In this document: piece by piece, positions 8,588 through 17,084 of the stretch
Layout of the letters: the number at the start of each line of letters is the position of its first letter
How positions within the stretch are numbered: the stretch's first letter is position 1
Source: Hassallia sp050875635
GTDB taxonomy: Bacteria; Cyanobacteriota; Cyanobacteriia; Cyanobacteriales; Nostocaceae
Assembly (NCBI RefSeq): GCF_050875635.1
Contig: NZ_JBPAOH010000006.1
Location: forward strand, 1 to 64,000
Length of the DNA stretch: 64,000 bases
Reading direction: 5' to 3'
Notes under the pieces: model-generated
Database searches by the model: none
Told to the model about the DNA's origin: nothing
Seen by the model: the letters and a program-made list of their open reading frames with translations, nothing else
Translations under genes and position numbers: made by a program

Positions 8588-9375
8588 GATGTCAAAAATC
8601 TCTCCGAGGTGTAGGTAGTGTCAATTGTGTAAATGTGATTAACTCTCGTTTTCTCACTCATTCAAACTAATCGGGTTTTGTTAATTATTGTTTGATAGAG
8701 ATTCCCTGGTAAGCCCGAGAGTGCATTGATAACTGTCTTATCTTGGAAAAACTACTTAAGTTGTATACAGTCGTAATTCCAGGATGAGTGCCAGCATTAG
8801 TTGTTAGCATTTGAAATTTTGCATTTGAAATTTAAACTATTTGAAACATCACCTCCTTTGTTGAAAAATTGAAAATTATGTAATACCAATGCATTATTTG
8901 TGTTGAATTTATTAGCAAGAAAATGTAACTTAATAAACCAACTAAAAAAAGAGAGCGATCGCTGCCTTAAACAATAAAAAATTCCTTCTTAGATTATTCT
9001 CGTTGGAATTTTTAGTAGTTAAACTTGCTGATAATTATTAATTTCTCCTCGTAACGTCTTTACAAGAAGAATTTAACCTGTTTACCTAAAAGACCACTTC
9101 AGTGAGAATATGGAATTGTGAGGAGGTTAATCCCAAATATACTCAGTAATAGCACTGAAGACATATTCTCAGCTAAAAGCATTAATAGTAACTTAGATTT
9201 CAGTGCCCTTTGCCAAAAGAGAAGAAGCAACTAAAGTCGCGCTGTTTGCGGGTAAAAAAATGAATGCCTACTCTACTCTGCGCTTAATGGTTTCTGCTTT
9301 TCGGTAGGCAGAGTAAATAACATTTAAAGTAATAACTAAGAAAAACTGATTATTTATGATTAATGACTAACAAGT
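8588..9375. other. Intergenic region between divergent pilus locus and histidine kinase
   Basis: 788 bases, AT-rich, without a credible reading frame. It should hold the promoters of the pilus-like locus (leftwards) and of the kinase (rightwards). One HIP1 site lies near 8956. Close to the kinase start an inverted repeat pairs GCCTAC (9266-9271) with GTAGGC (9304-9309), overlapping a second possible pairing TACTCTGC (9274-9281) with GCAGAGTA (9308-9315). Confidence 0.6.
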
Positions 9376-10950
9376 ATGTTTCAAGCTACTCGTCGCCGTC
9401 TCGCTCTTTGGTACACTGCTGTAACAGCGGTACTACTGCTAGTGTTTGCTAGTGGGGTGTATTTATATGTCCGCAGTACGTTGATTGAGCGGATTGACGA
9501 TACTTTGAATCATGTGGTGGAAGTAGTAGAGCGATGTCTAACGACAAGTCGTTGCGCGTCTACGTTTGTGATTGACTCGATAAAGCCTAATTTAAGTCAG
9601 TTCCGGCTTAATGTGTCAGCTAATTTTGCCAACAATGCGGACACGGTAGAAGATGACCATATCGACTTAGAGTGGTTTAGTCCGACTGGTGAATTAATTT
9701 GGTCAACTTTATCTCAACCGCTGAATATTCCTATTCATGTTAACCGCATGGGTGAGACTGTGCGTGTGGTTAGGGGAGTGGGGGAGTGGGGGAGTGGGGG
9801 AGTGGGGGGAGTGGGGGGACAAGGGGACAAGGAGACAAGGAGACAAGGGGAAATTTCTTCCCCTGCTTCCCCTGCTTCCCCTGCTTCCCCCTCTCCCTTG
9901 TCTTTCCCCTCCTCCACTCCCCCACTCCCCACTCCCCCCCCGATGTTGCTGCGGCAAGTTACGCAACGGGTGGAAGTCGGACGGCAGGTTTTAGGATATC
10001 TGCGTGTTAGTCATCCTTGGTTTGAGGTGACTAAACCGAGTCGTCAGTTGATTTTTGATTTGGCATGGGGTACTGGGTTGATGGTGCTTTCGGTGGGTGC
10101 TAGTGGTTGGTTTCTTTCAGGTAAGGCAATGGAACCGGTGGGTGAGTCTTACCAACGTCTGAAACAATTTACAGCTGATGCTTCTCACGAACTGAGAAGT
10201 CCGATCGCTTTAATTCAAACTAATGTGCAAGTTGCTCTCAATGATTTGGAATGGAGAGATGCAAATCCTACTTCTTTACACTATCGCCAACAATTAAAAA
10301 TAGTAGAACGCTTAACGCAGCGTTTGGGGAAGTTAGTCAACGATCTACTATTTCTCGCAAGGCAAGATAGTGGTATTAGCAAAGATGTTTTTTCACCTTG
10401 TCCCCTTGATGCTTTGCTGATGGAAGTGATTGAAGAACAACATCTGCTAGCTGCGGAAAAAAACATCACTCTAACTTTAAACTTAATTGACCCCCCAGCT
10501 ACGGAAATTAACCTTGAATTGCTCGACAATTGGTTTACACTTGTGGGCGAGTGGGATCAACTAGTGCGGTTGTTCACAAATTTGATTGGCAATGCTTTAA
10601 GGTATACGCCATCTGGTGGACGGGTAAATGTGGAATTGACGCGGATTGAGGCAATAAATCCGGTTTCTCGGCTACGTCATAGCCCCGCTTTGCAAATTAA
10701 AGTGAGTGATACGGGGATTGGTATTCCCAGCGAGGCTTTACCTTGCTTGTTCGATCGCTTTTATCGAGTAGATCCAGCACGTACCCACAATACAGCAAAT
10801 AAAAAGTGCGAAACTGCCACCGGTTCGGGTTTGGGACTCGCGATCGCTCAAGCTATTGTCCAAACCCATCAAGGTCAAATTCACGTTGAAAGCACTCTTG
10901 GCAAAGGCACCACCTTCACTGTCATTTTACCAATCACTCTTGAGTCTTAG
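9376..10950 (+). CDS. Membrane sensor histidine kinase with in-frame repeat insertion
   Basis: 524 residues. Transmembrane segments lie at about 12-32 and 226-247, bracketing an extracytoplasmic sensor region, followed by a short linker and the kinase core. The H box ASHELRSPIALI places the phospho-acceptor at His271; the N box is NLIGNALRYTPSGG (about 402-415), G1 is DTGIGI (445-450) and G2 is GSGLGLAIA (483-491). It should autophosphorylate and pass phosphate to a response regulator, but none is encoded next to it. Residues about 133-189 are low-complexity (GVGEWGSGG... then SPASPASPASP... TPPLPTPP), produced by a G-rich/C-rich inverted array within the gene. The sensory domain on either side reads continuously, so the kinase may still fold. 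Confidence 0.93.
   Translation: MFQATRRRLALWYTAVTAVLLLVFASGVYLYVRSTLIERIDDTLNHVVEVVERCLTTSRCASTFVIDSIKPNLSQFRLNVSANFANNADTVEDDHIDLEWFSPTGELIWSTLSQPLNIPIHVNRMGETVRVVRGVGEWGSGGVGGVGGQGDKETRRQGEISSPASPASPASPSPLSFPSSTPPLPTPPPMLLRQVTQRVEVGRQVLGYLRVSHPWFEVTKPSRQLIFDLAWGTGLMVLSVGASGWFLSGKAMEPVGESYQRLKQFTADASHELRSPIALIQTNVQVALNDLEWRDANPTSLHYRQQLKIVERLTQRLGKLVNDLLFLARQDSGISKDVFSPCPLDALLMEVIEEQHLLAAEKNITLTLNLIDPPATEINLELLDNWFTLVGEWDQLVRLFTNLIGNALRYTPSGGRVNVELTRIEAINPVSRLRHSPALQIKVSDTGIGIPSEALPCLFDRFYRVDPARTHNTANKKCETATGSGLGLAIAQAIVQTHQGQIHVESTLGKGTTFTVILPITLES
9773..9942. repeat. Palindromic G-rich/C-rich array inside the histidine kinase gene
   Basis: The array starts with ggggagtgggggagtggg units, continues with ggggacaaggagacaagg, then cccctgcttcccctgcttcc and ends with cccccactccccactcccc, so its two halves are roughly reverse complements. 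It is the same family as the intergenic arrays at 20962-21125 and 49158-49430 but is read through in frame. Confidence 0.88.
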
Positions 10951-11173
10951 TTTTTTAACAGACAATTGTTTCCTGTGACAGATGCAAAGGTATAAATTTA
11001 ATTTGTAATTTATATTGCGAAGCCATGAGATTTGAGCCATCAATTTGGTCTCTAGCGGTTTGAAATTCCTACTGCTGAAGTTTCTTTTAGTAGTTATTCA
11101 AACTGCTAGCTTGCTATTGGTAAAAATCGCACTCGGCGAAAACGCATATATAAAAGCATTTGTGGAGGGTTAG

Positions 11174-11920
11174 ATGCCAATTTCTATAGTCAGACACGAG
11201 CTCTACGATTTACTAAAAAAAATTGCCGAAAGTGGGCAAGAATTGCATGAAGTTGATTTTTCGGGAAACAAATTATCAGAAGCAGATTTATTAGCTCATT
11301 TAGATTACCTAAATCAAAATCAGTACATTAATGCTGAGTTTACAAACGATGGTCGCTTTCAGAAGGCAAAAATAACCGATAAAGGGCGTAATCTGATAGA
11401 CAACTATGAGGATAAGTTGTCGAAAAACCCAGACTCACGTTCATCTGCACCAATCGCTGAGAAAGATTTGCCCTTTTTGGAAAAGGTGATGGTGAATGGT
11501 GGTTTGCCAGATATCTTCGATGCTAGAGATATCACAGAAGTCGCATTCCGGGTGATGCGCGATTTGATGAGTACCGAAGCTGCCGATCGCGTAGAAGCGG
11601 AACTGCACAAACCAGCCGAAGAAACTGAAGATAAAGCGCTACAAATGGAAATTGCCGAACTCTGGCACGATACAAATCCAATTGTCGGATTTTTAAGTCG
11701 GGTGCGTCCACCTTGGGATGGTCCTGGTATCTTTAAGATTGATAGCGATCGCTTTTTATTTCGGGTCGCTAATGAAGGTACAATGCCACCTAATGCTGAC
11801 CGCGAAAAGGTAGTCATGGCAATATTTTCTGCCACTAAAGACGAACTATCACAAGAACGAATTCAGGAAATTGCTAGCTGGTTGCCCGATCTAGTTCGCA
11901 AAATGTGGGAAGAAGCGTAA
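11174..11920 (+). CDS. DUF2267-domain protein with N-terminal winged-helix-like region
   Basis: 248 residues, cytoplasmic, no membrane segment. Residues 1-75 (HELYDLLKKIAE... to ITDKGRNLIDNY) resemble a small winged-helix domain of the YjcQ/PadR type. Residues about 97-248 match DUF2267: FLEKVMVNGGLPDIFDARDITEVAFRVMRDLMSTEAADRVEAEL, then a second helical repeat ending with KVVMAIFSATKDELSQERIQEIASWLP. DUF2267 proteins are all-helical and of unknown function. A GGAGG motif sits 5-10 bases before the ATG. The gene stands alone between non-coding stretches. Confidence 0.85.
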   Translation: MPISIVRHELYDLLKKIAESGQELHEVDFSGNKLSEADLLAHLDYLNQNQYINAEFTNDGRFQKAKITDKGRNLIDNYEDKLSKNPDSRSSAPIAEKDLPFLEKVMVNGGLPDIFDARDITEVAFRVMRDLMSTEAADRVEAELHKPAEETEDKALQMEIAELWHDTNPIVGFLSRVRPPWDGPGIFKIDSDRFLFRVANEGTMPPNADREKVVMAIFSATKDELSQERIQEIASWLPDLVRKMWEEA

Positions 11921-12146
11921 ATCAAATATAAAGTTAGGAGGTGGGAATTTTCAGCAATTCTTACCTCTTAATTTTTACCAAAACTATAACTAATGATAGA
12001 TTTACATTTTACTTAAGGTTGAAATAAAAACTTTCCGGTTTTGATTTATTCACCTATTAGTTAGAGGTCAAGGTTATTATTTCTTAGCTAACATTTAAAT
12101 AATATTTTTTAAGATATCAAACGTAAAGATTTTGGAGAATAAATAA

Positions 12147-12932
12147 ATGAATAAACATCAACAGAATTGGCAGAATTCGGCGAAATTGCTAGGCACTATT
12201 TTTGGCGGACTGCTTATTGGTTTGCCAGCAGTTCCACATGCGGCGATCGCTCAACAATCTACTCCCCAAATTAATCCTTGCCCTCGGATTTTTTACGAAG
12301 AACCACACAATAATCGAGTTATGGTTCCTCAAGGATGTCCCCCTAATGCTTTCACTCAAAAAATGGGAATGCAAGGGCAAACTCCTATTCGCAACAACAC
12401 CTCTGCGAATCCAACACCGGAACAAACAACAATGGGTGTAGGTGGTGAAACGCCTGATGGAACAAGCACATCGCAGAATTACAATTATAACAGCCAGTCG
12501 TCGATGATGCGATCGCAACAAGGCATGACTAATTCATCTGGTGCTGTCACCAACTCTACACAACAAAGCCAAACTTCCGTAATCCAAACACCATCGCCAC
12601 AACAGCAACAACCCGCTGTCGCAATGGTAATGCCCATGAGTGGCAAAGTAGGTGTCCGCTTGGTAAATCAAACAGCCGCACCTATTAGCTACCAAGTAAT
12701 TGGCGATACAGCACCGCGAACCCTGCAAGGTAAATCTGAGGTGATGCTGCAAGGTTTAAACACTCCTGTAACGGTTACTTTCTACCGTCAGGATAAAGGA
12801 CTGTTGATGGTGACACCACAAGGATCTTCTCAAGAAGGTATGTTGCAACTTTCCTTCAAGGAAACAACCGACGTGAATATGGATAAAAGTGCAATGAGAA
12901 TTGAGAAAAATGGTGCCGTATTCTTGAATTAG
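12147..12932 (+). CDS. Exported protein of unknown function with Gln/Ser/Thr-rich linker
   Basis: 261 residues. The N-terminus has a hydrophobic core (LLGTIFGGLLIGLPAVPHAAIAQ) typical of a signal peptide. Next comes a short Cys/Pro-containing segment (NPCPRIFYEEP... VPQGCPPNAF), then a linker of about 80 residues rich in Q, N, S and T, and finally a compact beta-rich domain from about residue 170 (GKVGVRLVNQTAAPISYQVI...). It is probably periplasmic or surface-exposed. I do not recognise a named family. An ATG preceded by GGAG supports the start. Confidence 0.75.
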   Translation: MNKHQQNWQNSAKLLGTIFGGLLIGLPAVPHAAIAQQSTPQINPCPRIFYEEPHNNRVMVPQGCPPNAFTQKMGMQGQTPIRNNTSANPTPEQTTMGVGGETPDGTSTSQNYNYNSQSSMMRSQQGMTNSSGAVTNSTQQSQTSVIQTPSPQQQQPAVAMVMPMSGKVGVRLVNQTAAPISYQVIGDTAPRTLQGKSEVMLQGLNTPVTVTFYRQDKGLLMVTPQGSSQEGMLQLSFKETTDVNMDKSAMRIEKNGAVFLN

Positions 12933-13501
12933 AATACGTCTTGACGACTAAAATTTGACGCGGCTGTAAAACACTCGTTTCACATTCAAAGGCGGCAGTA
13001 ACGTAGAACAGCGCGATCGCCCCAAGCAGGACAAAAATCAACGGCAAGTGTTGGTTGCTTTATGTCGGTTTGATTGACTAACATAAAGCAATCTTAATAA
13101 CTGCTATTGGCAGCAGCTATACTCTGAACAGCTAATAACTGGATTTATCTTAGAATGGCTGAAATCGTTGACTGATAATATTTTTAATTATCAAAAAGTC
13201 AAGCTCTAAGACGTTCTTATTTTATATAGGCGCAAGCAAAATTAATTTATGCACCTCTAAGTATACTTTTGCAGAAATTGACCCATAAATTAAGCTCCTG
13301 GACTGACCTATCAAAAAATTGCAACTGTCGGTTTAAGCAGCCAAACGGAGAATCCGATCTAACTCACCTGAGTGTGGCAGCAAGTCCGATCAACGCAGAG
13401 GACTCTTGGGAAAGTACTTGAGCGATCGCTTTCATGTTGTAGTCCTTTAGGTGGGAAAAACTGAAGACAGTCCTTTGAAATCACCCGTAATAAAAAAGAA
13501 T

Positions 13502-13578
13502 CCCTGGTCTGACCACGCAAAACCTGTCCCTCTGGGAGTCAACAGAGAGACAGACTTGAACGGACGTTCAAGGCAGGG
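13502..13578 (+). ncRNA. Candidate structured RNA (three-way junction)
   Basis: Three helices can be drawn by eye. P1 pairs CCCTG (13502-13506) with CAGGG (13574-13578). P2 pairs CTGTC-c-CTCTG (13524-13534) with CAGAG-a-GACAG (13543-13553) around an 8-base loop. P3 pairs CTTGAAC (13555-13561) with GTTCAAG (13566-13572) around GGAC. The strand is arbitrary, since all helices also form on the other strand. No known riboswitch or ribozyme consensus was recognised; a remnant of a mobile element end is the main alternative. Confidence 0.35.
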
Positions 13579-13670
13579 AAGAGGTTAATTCGGGAATTAT
13601 GGTTAATTAGCGCTCCCATGATAGAATTTGTTCTTGCGGTCAAATAATCTGTCGCTCTACACTTTCAGAC

Positions 13671-13781
13671 CTTCAGACTGAAGTCTGAGGCTATACGAAC
13701 AAAGCCCACCTGCGTGTTCCTTTAAACACGAAGTCCGCGTAGGCGGACTTTGTTTGTTTAGCCGCGACTTTAGTCGTCGGG
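13671..13781. repeat. Dispersed cyanobacterial stem-loop repeat
   Basis: The unit runs from CTTCAGACTGAAGTCT through GGCTATACGAACAAAGCCC, an AAGTCCGCGTAGGCGGACTT hairpin, and GTTTAGCCGCGACTTTAGTC. Both ends and the centre are self-complementary, and TATACGAACAAAG pairs broadly with CTTTGTTTGTTTAG. A related element is at 28716-28853. Confidence 0.8.
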
Positions 13782-13788
13782 TAATAAG

Positions 13789-14871
13789 TTATCGATGGAC
13801 TTTTGACAGTTTTAGCATTTGCGTCAGTCTATCAAGCAATAAAACTTCGCGCTTGCTATCTTCTAATGTCCGCGCTAGGATAATTGCTCTTTCATAAAAA
13901 TTGCGGGCGGTGGGATAGTTACCTAGTTGCTCGTACAATAAAGCATAAGACTCAAAAGATTTTAATTTCTCTGCTAAATTTTCTGATTCTGTAGCTAGTG
14001 CTAAACGCTGTTCTAGTAAGTCGAAAGCGCGTTCATATCTTCCCACAGAACGGTGAGCTGTAACTAAACCGTCAATTGCTCGTAATTCGTTGGTGCGATC
14101 GCGTGTAACTTTTGCGATTCGCAGTGCCGAACCATATGTACCAATGGTATCTTGATAATTGCTGGCGGCTAGGTAAGCATCGCCTAAATTATTCAAGGTA
14201 TTTGCCTCGGCGATCGCATCTGGTGTTCGACGCCGGAAAATTAAAGCAGTTTCCAACAGCTTAATTGCTTTGTTATAATCTCCTAGCTTGAGTGTCGCCA
14301 AACCTAAATTATTCAAAGACAGTCCTTGTCCTTCAATATTTTTGACATCGCTAGCAATTGTAACTGCTTCTGTAAAAGTTTCAGCCGCTGCGGTGAATTC
14401 TCCTTTTTGCAGCAGTAACGTACCGATGTTATTTAGTCCAAAAATCTGTCCTTGAAAGTCTTGAGTATCGCGAGCGATCGCTAATCTTCGACGCATTGGA
14501 TCTTCAGCTTCTTTTAATCGATTCAGCTGCACGTAACCTCTACCAATTAAATCGTAAACTAAACCTTGCGCCTTCAAGTCGCCAATCAAATGATAAATAT
14601 CCAATGCTTGCAACCAAGACTCAATTGCTTTATCGGATTTTCCTGAGGCTAATTGTTGTTCACCTTGACGCACCAACATATCAGCCTCGTCTCTTGATTC
14701 TCGCACCACTGAATGATTTAATGGGCGGTGGAGTTGTTGGGTAATATCTACCGCACCCGCTGCGATCGGATTCAGCAAAACTGCAAACAGTAAATACGAG
14801 ACAGCACAAAATTGAGATTTTGGCAATAGTTTTCCAGAAAAATTACTGAAAAATAAATGTTTTTGTTTCAT
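13789..14871 (-). CDS. Exported tetratricopeptide-repeat protein
   Basis: 360 residues from the Met at 14871, preferred over the longer frame start at 15009 because it opens with a basic stretch and hydrophobic segment (SYLLFAVLLNPIAAGA), a signal peptide. The rest is a series of TPR helices of the Kinesin-light-chain style (for example NNLGLATLKLGDYNKAIKLLETAL and NNLGDAYLAASNYQDTIGTYGSAL), about residues 65-340. TPR arrays serve as protein-binding scaffolds; the partner is unknown. It lies 94 bases after the sigma-like gene on the same strand, so the two may be co-transcribed. Confidence 0.85.
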   Translation of the reverse strand: MKQKHLFFSNFSGKLLPKSQFCAVSYLLFAVLLNPIAAGAVDITQQLHRPLNHSVVRESRDEADMLVRQGEQQLASGKSDKAIESWLQALDIYHLIGDLKAQGLVYDLIGRGYVQLNRLKEAEDPMRRRLAIARDTQDFQGQIFGLNNIGTLLLQKGEFTAAAETFTEAVTIASDVKNIEGQGLSLNNLGLATLKLGDYNKAIKLLETALIFRRRTPDAIAEANTLNNLGDAYLAASNYQDTIGTYGSALRIAKVTRDRTNELRAIDGLVTAHRSVGRYERAFDLLEQRLALATESENLAEKLKSFESYALLYEQLGNYPTARNFYERAIILARTLEDSKREVLLLDRLTQMLKLSKVHR

Positions 14872-14965
14872 AAAAATAACCGTAATTTTACGGTTGAAAA
14901 TAAAATAGTTAGTAACCAAATTACTGTTTATTTGAGAACAGACATGATAAGAGTTAATACTTAAG

Positions 14966-15595
14966 TTAGGATTGCGGTAAATCTTCACCCAAGTAGATGG
15001 CGCGGACATCCGCAGGTAATTTGTCCTCTAGCATAAGATAGCCTTCCTGGAGAAAATTGGCTACTTCTGCTGGAGCGATCGCTTCACCTTCAGCTTGCAG
15101 GTAAGCAGCAATGCGAGTTTCGCTCCAGTGAAAGGTTTGAGCCATTAAAACCATCAATCGCAAAACTGGAGGCATTTGTTCCAAAGCTTGTTCGATATAA
15201 CACCATAAAGGTGGTGAAGTTGCTTGCAGAGAATAATGAATTGCTTCTGTGGGTGGTAATTCGAGATCGTTGATACAAAAAGCCGTCATATTGATTAGCC
15301 AATTTTGCAAAGTTAAAGTTTCTTTGCTTGATTCAGCGTCACTTAAATCAAGTCCACCAAGTTCGTAGTATATGTGTCGCCAAGTGAGGGCAAACAGATA
15401 ATCTGCTTGCACAGGCGATCGCGCTGAATGGCGAATCAACGTGTACACTATCGGGCTATAACGGCAAAACATCGCCGTAAAGTATTTTCCAGCTTCCGGA
15501 TGGGACTGAAATAAATCCAAAAGTTCCTGATCGCTGTGATGAAACAGCGATTTAACTAGTGGGTGATTAGCTTCGGGGAAATGTGGTATTTGCAC
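14966..15595 (-). CDS. Sigma-70-family-like protein (ECF-type, divergent)
   Basis: 209 residues with a GTG start. The N-terminal half (LLDLFQSHPEAGKYFTAMFCRYSPIVYTLIRHSARSP then FALTWRHIYYEL) resembles region 2 of ECF sigma factors; the C-terminal half (ALEQMPPVLRLMVLMAQTFHWSETRIAAYLQAEG) resembles region 4, where the helix-turn-helix contacts the -35 element. The match is weak at the residue level and basic residues in the recognition helix are few, so promoter binding is not assured. The following TPR gene could be part of its control or output. Confidence 0.72.
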   Translation of the reverse strand: MQIPHFPEANHPLVKSLFHHSDQELLDLFQSHPEAGKYFTAMFCRYSPIVYTLIRHSARSPVQADYLFALTWRHIYYELGGLDLSDAESSKETLTLQNWLINMTAFCINDLELPPTEAIHYSLQATSPPLWCYIEQALEQMPPVLRLMVLMAQTFHWSETRIAAYLQAEGEAIAPAEVANFLQEGYLMLEDKLPADVRAIYLGEDLPQS

Positions 15596-15814
15596 AATCC
15601 AAATGAATGTATGTTGTTAGAATGAATGTTATTAGAAATGAATATTTCCTGGTCTACACTTAAATTTTTCATAAAGTGTCCTCCAGCTAATCGCGATCGT
15701 GTCTGTTTGTGAGTAACATCAAGACTAGTTCGTTATTGATACACTAGAAATACGGACTTTATTTTAGTCTGTACCCTTGAATAATAAAAGCTATTCCTCA
15801 ATAAAATCCTAGAT

Positions 15815-16420
15815 GTGTTCATGGTTATAGCAGTTAGTGTGACACCGTTGTTGATTCAACCTTATACTTTAGGCTCATTTTTGCCTTCCCTGCCGTTAGA
15901 TAGCTTATTTTCCACCCAAGGTATTATGGTGATGCTGCTAGCAGCTTACGCCGGTGCCATGTGGATGTTCCTTACCAGTGCGCCAAAAGTACACACCGTT
16001 ATGGTGTCAGATTTGGAAATTGCCCGCCAGTTGTATGAAGGGCTGCTAGATTTGCCAGCAGCAGAAGTACCTTTGCACTACTACTACAACTACGAGCAAA
16101 GTATAGGCGCCGCCGGAATCGATCCGCTTTACATGTCAGCTAGCCCGACATTTTCCGGCAGCAGAATGATGAATAATGCTAGCGAAGGGCTTTGGTATCA
16201 ATTAAAGAAAAACACCCAGTTACACGTCATTACTGGAGCTAGTTTAGGCAGCAAAAGTCAGCAACGTCACGTTTGCTTCGATCGTGATTGCCTGGATATG
16301 ATTTTAATGCGTGTGGAAATGCGCGGCTTGAAGTTCAAGATTCGCAATCGCAAGCCTTTGAATTTTTTGGTTAAGGATTATGAAGGGCGCGTGATTGAAT
16401 TGGCGGAAGTGGCGAATTAG
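15815..16420 (+). CDS. Glyoxalase-like (VOC-fold) domain protein with N-terminal membrane segment
   Basis: 201 residues. A GTG start at 15815 and an ATG at 15821 are both possible. An N-terminal hydrophobic stretch (about 30-55, GIMVMLLAAYAGAMWMFL) may anchor it in a membrane. After it, KVHTVMVSDLEIARQLYEGLLDLPAAEVP is the typical opening of a vicinal-oxygen-chelate domain, and a second half ends with KPLNFLVKDYEGRVIELAEV. Metal ligands typical of glyoxalase I are not obvious, so catalysis is unclear. A cyanobacteria-typical protein without a known role. Confidence 0.78.
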   Translation: MFMVIAVSVTPLLIQPYTLGSFLPSLPLDSLFSTQGIMVMLLAAYAGAMWMFLTSAPKVHTVMVSDLEIARQLYEGLLDLPAAEVPLHYYYNYEQSIGAAGIDPLYMSASPTFSGSRMMNNASEGLWYQLKKNTQLHVITGASLGSKSQQRHVCFDRDCLDMILMRVEMRGLKFKIRNRKPLNFLVKDYEGRVIELAEVAN

Positions 16421-16459
16421 TTATTGGTTATTGGTCATTGGTCATTGGTCATTGGTCAT
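16421..16459. repeat. Short tandem repeat (attggtc, 7 bp)
   Basis: About five imperfect copies of attggtc/attggtt directly after the stop codon of the preceding gene. Confidence 0.85.
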
Positions 16460-16548
16460 AGTTAATTAATTTCTTGATTGGGTTTACTACGACCAGACCC
16501 AATCATAATTTTTTTTGATGCGCGGGCGAAAAATTAAGCTTACAAAGG

Positions 16549-16998
16549 ATGTACAAATCTCACCTATATAAAACAGATTTCTATGCTTGGACTCAAGAAC
16601 AGGTGAGGTTGCTGACAACTCAACAGTGGGATCAATTAGACACGATCAACCTGATTGAAGAAATTGAAACTTTGGGTAGAAAAGAACGGCAATAACTGAG
16701 AAATCGGCTGGGAATCTTGCTGGGACATTTATTAAAATGGCAGTTTCAAGCTGATAAACGTAGCAATAGTTGGTTAGGTACAATTCGAGAGCAACGTATT
16801 CAAATTAAGTTGCTTTTGTCAGATAGCCCTAGTTTGAAAGCTTACTTAGAGGAAGTTTTTCTCACTGCTTATGAATTAGGTTTAGCTTTGGCGATTCGAG
16901 AGATGCAATTAGGTGAACAGGTTTTTCCAGAAATATGTCCTTACACTTGGGAGCAAGCGCTGAATTCGGAATTTTTACCAGAATCGAATCAAATTTAG
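16549..16998 (+). pseudogene. DUF29-family gene interrupted by one nonsense codon
   Basis: Read from the ATG at 16549 the frame gives MYKSHLYKTDFYAWTQEQVR... LIEEIETLGRKERQ, then TAA at 16693-16695 (codon 49), and continues in the same frame with LRNRLGILLGHLLKWQFQ... to a stop at 16998. Together this is a full 149-residue DUF29 protein: the DFYAWTQEQ, LDTINLIEEIE, HLLKWQFQ and PYTWEQAL blocks are all present in order. Only a single base change (for example CAA to TAA) separates it from an intact gene. DUF29 genes are abundant in filamentous cyanobacteria and of unknown function. Confidence 0.88.
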
Positions 16999-17039
16999 AA
17001 CTTATTAGGAATGAGCGCAAAATCATCGATTGTAGTTCT

Positions 17040-17076
17040 GTAGGGTGCGTTACGGCTGATGCCTAACGCATCCTAC
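17040..17076. repeat. Dispersed palindromic repeat (gtagggtgcgtta type)
   Basis: GTAGGGTGCGTTA (17040-17052) pairs with TAACGCATCCTAC (17064-17076). It lies between the converging DUF29 remnant and lysS and could act as a hairpin for both transcripts. This sequence type is widespread in cyanobacterial genomes. Confidence 0.85.
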
Positions 17077-17084
17077 AGCTACAG

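Larger units (their letters stand above)
12933..13788. other. Long intergenic region with a candidate structured RNA and a hairpin repeat
   Basis: 856 bases without a credible gene. From about 13310 to 13600 the sequence is more GC-balanced than its surroundings and rich in complementary blocks; the clearest is a three-way junction at 13502-13578. From 13671 to 13781 there is a dispersed stem-loop repeat. Confidence 0.6.

Noticed and set aside
9709..10010. Four Gly/Pro-rich frames on both strands within the kinase
   Set aside because: They are translations of the palindromic repeat in other frames.
9376..10950. Two-component operon
   Set aside because: No response regulator is encoded on either side; the kinase is an orphan here.
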